A stretch of 21,374 nt of DNA from Sphingomonadales bacterium. GTDB taxonomy: Bacteria > Pseudomonadota > Alphaproteobacteria > Sphingomonadales > Sphingomonadaceae. Positions 8,337 to 15,553 of this stretch are shown here, one piece after another (the first letter of the stretch is position 1; each line of letters opens with the position of its first letter). Below the pieces are notes generated by a model. It had not been told where the DNA came from. It was given only the letters and a program-made list of their open reading frames with translations, and ran no database searches. The stretch lies in NCBI GenBank assembly GCA_027489295.1, contig JAIYAA010000215.1, forward strand, positions 1 through 21,374, given 5' to 3'. The position numbers and the translations under genes are program-made.

Positions 8337-8933
8337 TCATGCCCCTGCGGGCAGCATGCCGAGGCGCGATGCTTCGCGTTCCTCCGGCGTGGCGGGTTGC
8401 GGGGGCGCGGCAGGGGATGCCGCGGTGCCGGCAGTGAGTTCCGCGCCGCTGCGCTCGCCCGAAGGCGGGCGCGGCTCGGGACGGAGACCGCGAAGGCCGG
8501 CGGGCACGGGCTCGCCGGAGCCGCCCAGCCGCTGGGGCAGATCGATCCGCAGCCGCGCGTTGCCATCGGCCAGGATCACGTGACCGCGTGCGATCTCTGC
8601 CAAGACGATGTTGCCCCGGATCGGCGCGCCTCGTCGGAACCAGCGAGGCGCTTCGCCATGGGCGGCGAGGAGCGCGGTATCGGCGAGAGGCTTGCCGATG
8701 CCGTGCAGCTCGAAATCGCCAAGCGGCGCGGCAGAGGCTGTGGGCGGCGGCATCGCCGTTGGATCGCGGTCATCCCTGGACAGGATGCGAACCATGCCGC
8801 GCGGGCTTTCCTCGCGCGCGCCGGGTGCAAGCAACGCCCATGCGCCGCCGATCGCAAGCGCAAGCGCCGCGCACATCCCCAGGCGCCGCGCTGCACCGGT
8901 CGTGCGCGCGACGGCCTTGCCGCCAGCATCCAT
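8337..8933 (-). CDS. GspC-like (type II secretion protein C / N) inner-membrane protein, orphan
   Basis: 198 residues. A short basic cytoplasmic end is followed by one membrane helix at about 18-37 (MCAALALAIGGAWALLAPG) and a periplasmic part. Residues 71-133 resemble the GspC homology region: LGDFELHGIG, ALLAAHGEAPRWFRRG, IRGNIVLAEIARGHVILADG, LRIDLP. The tail (135-198) is rich in Pro, Arg and Glu and looks disordered; no PDZ domain is present. GspC links the secretin to the inner-membrane platform of type II secretion, but no other gsp gene is near. Start ATG 8933 has GAGG 5 bases upstream; a longer reading from GTG 9008 would cross the proposed promoter. It is followed after 43 bases by the PEP-CTERM gene. 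The family call is moderate, as the domain is short and I cannot score it. Confidence 0.65.
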   Translation of the reverse strand: MDAGGKAVARTTGAARRLGMCAALALAIGGAWALLAPGAREESPRGMVRILSRDDRDPTAMPPPTASAAPLGDFELHGIGKPLADTALLAAHGEAPRWFRRGAPIRGNIVLAEIARGHVILADGNARLRIDLPQRLGGSGEPVPAGLRGLRPEPRPPSGERSGAELTAGTAASPAAPPQPATPEEREASRLGMLPAGA

Positions 8934-8960
8934 CTCCACCTCGCTCGGCACTTTGTGCCA

Positions 8961-8989
8961 ATTATCGAGTCGACGTTCCAATTGTTGAA
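8961..8989 (-). promoter_or_regulatory. Probable promoter of the GspC-like / PEP-CTERM / lyase genes
   Basis: On the minus strand TTCAAC (8989-8984) and GATAAT (8966-8961) are 17 bases apart. The palindrome GGCACAAAGTGCC (8959-8947) lies at the expected transcription start and ends 8 bases before the GAGG ribosome binding site, where a bound regulator or a stem-loop could act. The match is direct; use of the promoter is inferred. Confidence 0.42.
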
Positions 8990-9020
8990 CTGATACCGCA
9001 ATGTTCACCTGCGATCAATG

Positions 9021-9044
9021 CAACCGTCCGCGCGCGGAGGGTTG
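9021..9044. repeat. 24-base near-perfect inverted repeat after the LysR gene
   Basis: The two 12-base arms meet without a spacer and differ at one pair only; the core TCCGCGCGCGGA is perfect. It lies 28 bases past the LysR stop and about 31 bases upstream of the -35 of the next gene. It may be the end of the LysR transcript, though no T-run follows, or a binding site. Confidence 0.5.
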
Positions 9045-9072
9045 AACGGCAGTTGCAATGCGGTTTGCGGCG

Positions 9073-9963
9073 TTACGGCCTGATCGCGGCGAGCCGCTCG
9101 CGGACCCAGCGGAGGCTTGGATCGGCCTGGGTTCGTTCATGCCATGCGAGCACCTTGGTGAAGCCCGGGATGGCCAGCGGCGGCTCGGCAAGGATCAGGC
9201 CCGGCTCCGCGCGAACCAGGCGGAAGGGCAGCAGCGCGCAGCAGTCGGTGGTTTTGACGAGATCGACGAGGATGGTGAAGTTGGGCACTGAGGCAACGAC
9301 GCGGCGGCTGCGCGCAACGCCGTGCAGCGCAAGATCCGTCGCGCCGCTGAATCGGGTGCCGTCATGCGACATGATCGCGTGATCGAGCGCGCAAAACCGG
9401 TCGAGGTCGAGCGTTTCGGCCGCCGGGTGGCCCGCGCGCAGCACGCATACATAGCGTTCGTCGAACAGGTGCCGGGCGCGAAGCGTCTCCGCCGCCGCAT
9501 CGGGCGTGGTCAGCGCCAGATCAAGCGTGCCGCGCTCCATCTGCGCGACCATGGTCCCGGCGTCGACCGGTCGGACCGAAACGCGAATGCCCGGCGCCTC
9601 GCGTCGCAGAAGTGCGAGGAACGGGAGGATCAGCACGCGCTGGGCATAGTCGGTTGCCGCGATGCTCACGACCCGTTCGGCCCGCGCAGGATCGAAGGCG
9701 ATCGGCTGCAGGATCGCTTCGATCTCCGCGAGCGCGGCCTTGAGCGGCACCGCGAGCGCTTCGGCCCGCGGCGTCGGCAATATGCCGCGCTGGGCCCGCA
9801 CGAACAGCGGATCGTCGAAGGTGTCGCGCAGCCGTGCCAGCATGCCGCTGACCGTCGGCTGGGTGAGCGACAGCCGGGCGGCCGCTGCCGTCACGGAGCG
9901 CGTATCGAGCAGCGCATCGAGCGCCTTGAGCAGATTGAGATCCAGCGCTCTGATATCCGTCAT
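9073..9963 (-). CDS. LysR-family transcriptional regulator
   Basis: 296 residues, standard length. The N-terminal winged helix-turn-helix (about 7-65) reads LNLLKALDALLDTRSVTAAA, then LTQPTVSGMLARLRDTFDDP and LFVR. The effector domain (about 90-290) is a periplasmic-binding-protein-like fold with SIAATDYAQRVLILPFLALL and LDLALTTPD. The helix-turn-helix style is close to the NodD/SyrM side of the family. Start ATG 9963 has AGGA upstream. It is the last gene of the set TBDR, permease, aminotransferase, LysR, on the same strand and 110 bases after the aminotransferase gene, rather than divergent as is usual for LysR. It is the obvious candidate regulator of that set, responding to the imported compound or its product. 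Target site and effector are unknown. Confidence 0.95.
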   Translation of the reverse strand: MTDIRALDLNLLKALDALLDTRSVTAAAARLSLTQPTVSGMLARLRDTFDDPLFVRAQRGILPTPRAEALAVPLKAALAEIEAILQPIAFDPARAERVVSIAATDYAQRVLILPFLALLRREAPGIRVSVRPVDAGTMVAQMERGTLDLALTTPDAAAETLRARHLFDERYVCVLRAGHPAAETLDLDRFCALDHAIMSHDGTRFSGATDLALHGVARSRRVVASVPNFTILVDLVKTTDCCALLPFRLVRAEPGLILAEPPLAIPGFTKVLAWHERTQADPSLRWVRERLAAIRP

Positions 9964-10038
9964 GGCGATCGATCCTATCGCCAGCCATGATTTTCACAAT
10001 GGCAGGAGGCACAGCCCAGCGCCGCCAGGCAAGGCGGA

Positions 10039-10068
10039 ACGCCCGTGCCGGCGGCGCGGCACGGGCGT
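10039..10068 (-). terminator. Hairpin just after the aminotransferase gene
   Basis: An 11-base perfect stem (10039-10049 with 10058-10068) around an 8-base loop begins 5 bases past the aminotransferase stop. It is followed only by a weak pyrimidine stretch, so it may be a weak terminator or a 3'-end stabiliser that lowers LysR expression relative to the upstream genes. Confidence 0.45.
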
Positions 10069-10073
10069 CGGGA

Positions 10074-11243
10074 TCAGGCCATCAGGATCTTGTCGAGCGC
10101 AATCCGGAACTTGGCCATGTCGTCGGCCGATCCCACGGTCACGCGCGACATGGTGGGGTACGCCGACCAGGCTCGCCCGATCTGGACGTTCTGGGCAAGG
10201 AAGGCGTCCATCATCTGCTTGGGCGTCTTCGCCTTCCAGTCGACCATGAACATGTTGGCGTGGCTGCCCGGCAGCACCTTGAGGCCGCGGCTCTCGATAT
10301 GGGCGATGGTCTTTTCGCGCACCGCGACCATCTCGTCGCGCCGGGCCTTGATCTCGGCGGCCAGCGGCAGCGAGGCAGTGCCGCAGGCGACGGCGGTCAT
10401 CGGCAGCATGTTGCTGACCTGGAAGCCGTCATATCGCATCATCTTCTCGTGCAGCGTCGGCGCCGCGAAGGTGAGGCCGAGGCGCATGCCCGCCATGCCG
10501 AACAGCTTGGAGAAGGTGCGCATCACCAGCACGTCGCTCCGCGATGCCACGAGCTTGGCGGCATTGGCCGTGCCGGCGAAGTGGATATAGGCCTCGTCGA
10601 CGACGAGCACTGCGTCCTTGGGCTTGTTCTCGGCCAGCCAGACGATGTCCTCGATCGGCGTCAACGTGCCGGTCGGATTGTTGGGCGAGCAGACATAATA
10701 GAGCCCGGCATTGGGATCGGCCGCCAGCATCGCCTTCACGTCGTGCTGGTAGTTCGGCCCCAACGGCACCTTCGTCACCTTCGCCCCCAGCCAGGCGCCG
10801 GTCCGCCAGATCTGTTCGTAGGTCGGGTCGGCAGTGACGATGCCGCGGCTGGGGGAGGCGAAGGTAACGGCAACCCGGTTCAGCGGGTCGCTGGAACCGG
10901 GCCAGGCGCGGATGTGCGTCGCCGGCAGACCCTCCACGGCCGAGACGGCGGCGAACAGCTTCTCATGCTCGTTGTTCGGCTCGTAGCGATTGCCTTCGGT
11001 GACGATCTTCATCGCCGCCGCCGCGCCCGCCGGCAGCGGGCCCGTCCAGCATTCGTTGGAGCCGATGCGAACAGCACCGACCACCGCCCTGGCCGATTGC
11101 TGGGCGAGGGCCGGGGCGGCACGGCCGATCGCCACGGTGCCGCCGAGCAGTGCGGCGATCCTCCCCAGGTCGCGGCGCGAATAGCCGCGATCGTGCAGGT
11201 CCTCGGCGATTTCGGGGGTCTTGAGTTTTTCGAGCAAGGTCAT
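10074..11243 (-). CDS. Tat-exported PLP-dependent aminotransferase, class I/II, HisC-like
   Basis: 389 residues. Fold-type I aminotransferase resembling histidinol-phosphate aminotransferases. Visible PLP elements: SPNNPTG (186-192), VVDEAY (D216, Y219), TFSKLFGMAGMRLG (Schiff-base K246, R254). The N-terminus is unusual: a long n-region, then SRRDLGRIAALLGG (R23-R24) and a cleavage site after PALA (47). This is a twin-arginine signal, so the enzyme should be exported folded, with PLP bound, to the periplasm. Start ATG 11243 has GGGAG about 8 bases upstream. It follows the permease gene by 34 bases and is in a set with a TBDR and a LysR regulator, which suggests that it modifies an amino compound brought in by the receptor. 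It is not a biosynthetic HisC, given the signal and the lack of his genes. Substrate unknown. Confidence 0.93.
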   Translation of the reverse strand: MTLLEKLKTPEIAEDLHDRGYSRRDLGRIAALLGGTVAIGRAAPALAQQSARAVVGAVRIGSNECWTGPLPAGAAAAMKIVTEGNRYEPNNEHEKLFAAVSAVEGLPATHIRAWPGSSDPLNRVAVTFASPSRGIVTADPTYEQIWRTGAWLGAKVTKVPLGPNYQHDVKAMLAADPNAGLYYVCSPNNPTGTLTPIEDIVWLAENKPKDAVLVVDEAYIHFAGTANAAKLVASRSDVLVMRTFSKLFGMAGMRLGLTFAAPTLHEKMMRYDGFQVSNMLPMTAVACGTASLPLAAEIKARRDEMVAVREKTIAHIESRGLKVLPGSHANMFMVDWKAKTPKQMMDAFLAQNVQIGRAWSAYPTMSRVTVGSADDMAKFRIALDKILMA

Positions 11244-11277
11244 GTCGGTCTCTCCCTGAAGATAGTGCGGACGCGCC

Positions 11278-12108
11278 TCAGAACTTGAGCGCATTGTGGA
11301 ACATCAGAAGCGAAATGACGATGAGGTAGATGCCGAACACCCGCTTCAGCATCGCGGGCTGGAGTGAGTGCGCCGCCGCGACGCCGAGCGGCGCCGTGAG
11401 CATCGACATCGAGGCGATGGCGAGGGTGGCGGGCAGGTTGACGAAGCCGAGCGAGCCCCAGGGCAGTCCCGGCTCGCGCAGGCCGATGATGGCGAAGCCG
11501 ATCGCGCTGGGAATGGCGATCAGCGTGCCGATGCCGCTGGCGGTGCCCACCGCGCGGTGGATCGATCGGCCGCACAGCGTCATCACCATGATCGCGATCG
11601 TGCCCCCGCCGATGCCGAGCAGCGAGGAAAAGGTGCCGAGCCCCCCGGCGATTGCGACGCGGGTCACGCCTATCGGCATCTGATCGCTGATCACCTTGTT
11701 GCCCAGGCGCGGCACCAGGAAATTGATCGACATCAGCAGCACGCCGCTGGCGAACACCAAGGTGAGCACGCGCCCGTCGACATGGCTGGCGAGAAGCACG
11801 CCGATGCCGTCGCCCAGCACCACCCAGGGCGCCCAGGTCTTGAGGATCTCGAAATCCACCGACCCCCGCTTGTGGTGGCTCATGACCGATCGGATCGAGG
11901 TGATGATGATTGTCGCGGCAGAGGTGCCGATCGCGACATGGGCATATTGGCCGTGCTCCCCGCCGAGCAGCGGCAGCATGACGAGCAGGGCCGGCACGAC
12001 GACGAAGCCGCCGCCAATGCCGAACACGCCGCCGGCGAAACCGGCAGCGAGCCCGGCGGCCAGCAGACCCAGCAGCGGGACCAGCCAGTCCATCGAAGAT
12101 GAAAGCAA
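11278..12108 (-). CDS. TauE/SafE-family (TSUP) membrane permease
   Basis: 276 residues, about eight hydrophobic helices. The family (sulfite exporter TauE/SafE) moves small organic or sulfur anions such as sulfite, sulfoacetate, sulfolactate or other carboxylates across the inner membrane. The two family repeats are visible: GLAAGFAGGVFGIGGGFVVV near the N-terminus and GGLGTFSSLLGIGGGTIAIM in the middle, the usual pseudo-symmetric halves. The start is uncertain. TTG 12108 lies 8 bases after GGGAG and is preferred; ATG 12093 has no nearby ribosome site; GTG 12117 overlaps the ribosome site itself. It lies between the TBDR (73 bases upstream, with a strong hairpin between) and the Tat-exported aminotransferase (34 bases downstream). 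The likely job is to pass the substrate or its deaminated product across the inner membrane, but direction and cargo are inference. Confidence 0.92.
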   Translation of the reverse strand: MLSSSMDWLVPLLGLLAAGLAAGFAGGVFGIGGGFVVVPALLVMLPLLGGEHGQYAHVAIGTSAATIIITSIRSVMSHHKRGSVDFEILKTWAPWVVLGDGIGVLLASHVDGRVLTLVFASGVLLMSINFLVPRLGNKVISDQMPIGVTRVAIAGGLGTFSSLLGIGGGTIAIMVMTLCGRSIHRAVGTASGIGTLIAIPSAIGFAIIGLREPGLPWGSLGFVNLPATLAIASMSMLTAPLGVAAAHSLQPAMLKRVFGIYLIVISLLMFHNALKF

Positions 12109-12143
12109 GTGCAGCACTCCCGAACAATGTTTTTCAACGCGAC

Positions 12144-12177
12144 ACGCCGGTCGGGAGCGGGGGCTCCCGACCGGCGT
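12144..12177 (-). other. Strong stem-loop between TBDR and permease genes
   Basis: A perfect 15-base stem (12144-12158 with 12163-12177) closes a 4-base loop, 4 bases past the TBDR stop. No T-run follows on the minus strand, so it is not a classical terminator. Such hairpins often protect the 3' end of an upstream receptor message or partly block read-through, so that the receptor is made in excess over the downstream genes. Confidence 0.55.
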
Positions 12178-12181
12178 TCCT

Positions 12182-14794
12182 TCAGAATTTCAGGCTGATC
12201 CGGCCGTAATAATAGCCGCCGTTGATCCCGTAGGGCGAAATGGTGGGATAGAGATTGCTCGAATAGGCCCGGGATCCGGAGAGAAGCTGCGGATCGCGGA
12301 TGTTTTCCGCAGACCGCTTCGTCGGATAATGGTTGAACAGGTTGTTGGCGCCGATCGAAAGCTTGATCGGTTTCAGCACCTGCACGCTCAGTTCGGCATC
12401 GGTGATGAAGGCGGCGTTGACCGGCACGATGGTATCGGCACCGCGCAGCGGGCTGTTGCCCGGCGTCGATTCCAGCGCATAGACGCGGGAATAATAGCTC
12501 TCGCGCAGGTTCAGGCTGAGGATGCCGCGGGTCCAGAACGCCCCGAAGGTCGCGCGGAACTTGGGCGTGCTGTTCTCCAGCTGCACCAGGCTGTAGCGAT
12601 CGATCAGCGCCGAGCGGCTGGGATCGGTGCGGTTCACATAGAGGGCGGCGGGCAGGCCGGAGACGCCGCGTACCTTGTTCTCGTTGTAATTGGCGGTCAG
12701 CGACCAGTCGACATGGCCCAGGTCGCCGAAGTCGGTGGCGTAGTTGGCGGTGAAGTCGATGCCGCGAGTGCGCACCTTGGCACCGTTCACGAAGGTCTGC
12801 ACCGAGACGGAGCCGTCGATGTTCCGCTCGCCGTTGACGTCGGTCAGGACATAGCTGGGGATCGATCCGCCCAGCGCCGAGGCGACCGCATTGTACACCG
12901 ATTGCTGGTTGTAGGTCAGGTAGTTGTCGGCATTGTAGGCAACGCAGCGGCTGGCATTGGAGCCGCTATAGCCTTGCGGGCAATATTGGCCGCGGAAACC
13001 GTAGAACGAGCTGGAAATGAGGATGCGGTCGCGGATGTCGATCCAGTAGCCGTCGACCGTCACGCTCAGGCGCTTGGCGGGATGGAAGACGAAGCCGGCG
13101 CTGAAGTTGGTCGATTTCTCCGGCTTCAGGCCGCCGAAACCAAGCGCCGCGCCGGCGGCCGAGTTGGCCGGCAGCACGCCCGAAATGCCGCTGGGAGCCA
13201 CGTTGATGCCCGAGTAAAAGCCTTCCGCGAGCGTCGGCGCGCGGAAGCCGGTGGAGACGGTGCCGCGCACCGCGAAGGCGCTGGAGAGGTCGTAGCGGCT
13301 GGTCAGCTTGAAGACGGTGGTGCCGCCAAAATCGCTGTAATGTTCGTGCCGCACCGCGCCGTCGACCAGCCAGGCGCTGGTCGGGCGGATGCTGAGGTCG
13401 AGATATTGCGAGAAATCGGTCCGGTGGTGGTTGCCCGCGTCGTTGGGGCTGTAGCCGAAGAAGGACTGGGCGCCCCCGCCATAATAGGAGGCCGGGTCGC
13501 CGGCGACGATGCCATAGGTCTCGCGTCGCCACTCCAGGCCGCCGGCGAGCGTGGCGGGCTCGCTCAGGCCGAGCTCGATCGGGTAGGTCAGATCGAGCGT
13601 GTTGCTCCACTGGCTCGCTTTGAAGTCGCCATTGTGGAACTCGGTGGGGGTGAAGCCGGTGGCGCGATACAGCTGGGCGTTGCCGGATCGCTCGACATAG
13701 ACGCCGACGAAATCGTCGCCATAGGTGGAGGCGATGTCGAACGTGCCGGCGCCGAGCGGTCCTCGGAAGCCCGCGGTCATCGCGTAGTCGGTCTCGCGCA
13801 CGGCCTCCAGCGGCTGGAATCCGCCTGGATAGAAGGGAACACCGGCTGCGCTGACGATCACGTCCGGCGTGCGGACATTCTCATAGGCGCGCGCGTATTT
13901 GTGACCGTAGCTGCCAAACCCGTAAAGCTCGAAGCCGCCGCCGAAATCATAGCCGGCATTGGCCATTACCGAGGTCTGGTTGATCTCCGGATCGCCCAGG
14001 ATCCGGTTGGTATAGGGATAGCTGGAGAGCGAGCGGATCGCCGGGTAGAGCGACAGATAGCGGATGGCCGTGGCGTTGTTGCCATAGACCTGCGGATTGA
14101 TATCGCCGCGGAAGCTGAATCCCTTCTTCTTCTTTTCGACCGTCAGGTTGACATAGGCGTTCTCGATCGGCGCGAAGCCTACATTGGCGGACACCGCATA
14201 GGTCTTGCCCCCCTCGTCGTAATAGCGCCCGCCCGTCGCGTTGATCACGCCGCCGTGATCGGCCTTCTTCTGGATGATGTTGATCACGCCGGCGATCGCA
14301 TCGGTGCCGTATTGTGCGGCGGCACCGTCCTGCAGCACCTCGATGTGATCGATCGAATCCGGCAGGATGAAGCTGATGTCGGGTGCGGCACTGCCGCCAT
14401 AGGGGCCACCTGCTACGGATACGTTGGCGGTGCCGTGCCGGCGCTTGCCGTTGAGCAGGACGAGCGTGTGGTTGGGGCTCAGGCCGCGCAGCTTCATCTG
14501 CAGATTGTGGGCCTGGAGATCGCTGCCGAAGGCTTGGGCCTGCACGCTGGGCAGGTTCTGGGCGAGGGCCTGGATCAGGTCCGGCTGGCCGGTACGCGAC
14601 AGTTCCGCGGCGCTCAGAAGCTGGATGGGCGCCGGGCTGTCGGCGGCGCGGAGACCCGTCACGCGGGTGCCGGTGACGATGATGTCGCCGCCGTCCTGTG
14701 CCGGCGCCGCGCTGTCCTGTGCACAGGCCGGCGTGGCGGCGAGCGCCAGGGTAATGGCCATTGCCGTGAACGATACCGTTTCGCGTAATTGCAT
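12182..14794 (-). CDS. TonB-dependent receptor of the permease/aminotransferase operon
   Basis: 870 residues. Sec signal 1-25 (ATPACA then QD), TonB box DIIVTGTRV (37-45), plug to about 190 with MKLRGLSPNHTLVLLNGKRR and IEVLQDGAAAQYGTDAIAGVINIIQKK, then a barrel ending in the aromatic terminal strand GYYYGRISLKF. This plug style is common in sphingomonad and xanthomonad receptors for plant-derived or aromatic compounds and is not the oligosaccharide type of the first receptor. Start ATG 14794 has a G-run 9 bases upstream. The frame stays open 67 codons further, through a Lys/Asn-rich stretch, but that would bury the signal peptide, so the extension is rejected. The downstream permease and periplasmic aminotransferase suggest an amino compound or a conjugate as ligand. 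It is divergent from another large TBDR across a 1.2 kb regulatory region. Confidence 0.94.
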   Translation of the reverse strand: MQLRETVSFTAMAITLALAATPACAQDSAAPAQDGGDIIVTGTRVTGLRAADSPAPIQLLSAAELSRTGQPDLIQALAQNLPSVQAQAFGSDLQAHNLQMKLRGLSPNHTLVLLNGKRRHGTANVSVAGGPYGGSAAPDISFILPDSIDHIEVLQDGAAAQYGTDAIAGVINIIQKKADHGGVINATGGRYYDEGGKTYAVSANVGFAPIENAYVNLTVEKKKKGFSFRGDINPQVYGNNATAIRYLSLYPAIRSLSSYPYTNRILGDPEINQTSVMANAGYDFGGGFELYGFGSYGHKYARAYENVRTPDVIVSAAGVPFYPGGFQPLEAVRETDYAMTAGFRGPLGAGTFDIASTYGDDFVGVYVERSGNAQLYRATGFTPTEFHNGDFKASQWSNTLDLTYPIELGLSEPATLAGGLEWRRETYGIVAGDPASYYGGGAQSFFGYSPNDAGNHHRTDFSQYLDLSIRPTSAWLVDGAVRHEHYSDFGGTTVFKLTSRYDLSSAFAVRGTVSTGFRAPTLAEGFYSGINVAPSGISGVLPANSAAGAALGFGGLKPEKSTNFSAGFVFHPAKRLSVTVDGYWIDIRDRILISSSFYGFRGQYCPQGYSGSNASRCVAYNADNYLTYNQQSVYNAVASALGGSIPSYVLTDVNGERNIDGSVSVQTFVNGAKVRTRGIDFTANYATDFGDLGHVDWSLTANYNENKVRGVSGLPAALYVNRTDPSRSALIDRYSLVQLENSTPKFRATFGAFWTRGILSLNLRESYYSRVYALESTPGNSPLRGADTIVPVNAAFITDAELSVQVLKPIKLSIGANNLFNHYPTKRSAENIRDPQLLSGSRAYSSNLYPTISPYGINGGYYYGRISLKF

Positions 14795-14849
14795 TCGATC
14801 ATGCCCCCCGAGGCTGATGGTTGACGCTTGTTCGCTCCTGACCTGACCT

Positions 14850-14888
14850 GTTGTTTTCTCGTTGTTCTCGTTCTTGTTTTTGTTCTTC
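14850..14888 (-). promoter_or_regulatory. ARN-repeat, A-rich leader upstream of the second TBDR
   Basis: On the minus strand this stretch is almost only A, G and C, with successive AAG, AAC, AAA, AAC, AAG, AAC, GAG, AAC triplets, and ends about 55 bases before the start codon. Runs of A-R-N triplets bind the distal face of Hfq in other bacteria. A tandem CAGGT repeat follows. The sequence is direct; Hfq binding is inferred. Confidence 0.35.
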
Positions 14889-14972
14889 GGTGCCGGCAGC
14901 CGGGCACGGACGTCCATTCCCGCAAGCGGCATCGCTGCGGGCGGCGGATCGCGCCGGAATACGCGTCGATGT

Positions 14973-14992
14973 TCCGCCTCCCGGGAGGCGGA
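14973..14992. repeat. 20-base perfect palindrome upstream of the second TBDR
   Basis: TCCGCCTCCCGGGAGGCGGA reads the same on both strands with no spacer. It lies about 180 bases before the TBDR start, in its presumed leader. It could be a dimer binding site or fold into a hairpin in RNA. Confidence 0.5.
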
Positions 14993-15220
14993 CAAGGTGC
15001 ATCCTTCCGTGGCCGAGCAGGGCCGCGGGCAATGTCCGACGATACTGGGTACAAACCGGGCGGAACCGCGCCGCGACTGCTGTGCGGCTACATCTTGCGG
15101 TTTCTCGCCAGACAGGAACGAGCGACCCCTAGCAGGCCCGCGATGCGTTCCACGCCTTCATGCGTAGCGGATCCTGCGGCATCGTCACCGATGCAGACGC
15201 GCGAAGGACCCGCGCGGTGC

Positions 15221-15319
15221 CTAGTGTTGCCGCGGCTCTTGTGCTGCTAGTGCGAACGCTGGTGGCGCTCTGCGCCAACTGGGCATCGTGGCGATGCCGT
15301 CTTGAAACTGGTCGGCCAT
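15221..15319 (-). CDS. Possible 32-residue leader peptide upstream of the second TBDR
   Basis: ATG 15319 has a strong ribosome site (GGGAGAG, 5 bases upstream) of the same kind as other genes here. The frame runs 32 codons (MADQFQDGIATMPSWRRAPP, then a short Ala/Gln tail) to TAG. It lies about 67 bases downstream of the best promoter in the region and about 430 bases before the TBDR start. It could be a regulatory leader peptide, a small protein, or the start of a gene lost by decay. Codon choice weakens after about codon 16 (AGA, CCA, CTA), which fits a remnant or a short leader. No known family is recognised. The ribosome site is clear; translation is inferred. Confidence 0.35.
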   Translation of the reverse strand: MADQFQDGIATMPSWRRAPPAFALAAQEPRQH

Positions 15320-15392
15320 TTGATCTCTCCCTTTCGGCTCAAAGCGCCGGTTCAGTCAGCCGCCCCAAACGTTTTTCTTTGTTGCTAAGTGG

Positions 15393-15420
15393 ATGCTATC
15401 TCGGGGGCGGGGGATGTCAA
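15393..15420 (-). promoter_or_regulatory. Promoter with perfect -35 driving toward the second TBDR
   Basis: Minus-strand TTGACA (15420-15415), 16 bases, then TAGCAT (15398-15393): the best sigma-70-type match in the window. The core AAACGTTT (15367-15374), typical of LacI-family operators, lies just after the expected start site, where a repressor would block elongation. The first start codon downstream is that of the 32-codon ORF; the TBDR lies about 590 bases further. Confidence 0.55.
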
Positions 15421-15553
15421 GGCGGCAAACACGACGAATGTAACTTTTTTGTCGCGCGTGCGTCATCCGCATGCCGTGCATTCCAAAACGAGCCGAGATG
15501 GCGACGCAAAATTTCCGCCTTCGATCCGCCTTCGAAGTGCAAGCCAACCCACT

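Noticed and set aside
11696..14788. Long plus-strand open frame of 1030 codons
   Set aside because: Antisense to the second TBDR and part of the permease gene. The minus-strand protein has a signal peptide, TonB box and barrel, and this one has none.
14795..14995. N-terminal extension of the second TBDR through the Lys/Asn-rich stretch
   Set aside because: It would bury the Sec signal peptide; ATG 14794 has a usable ribosome site.
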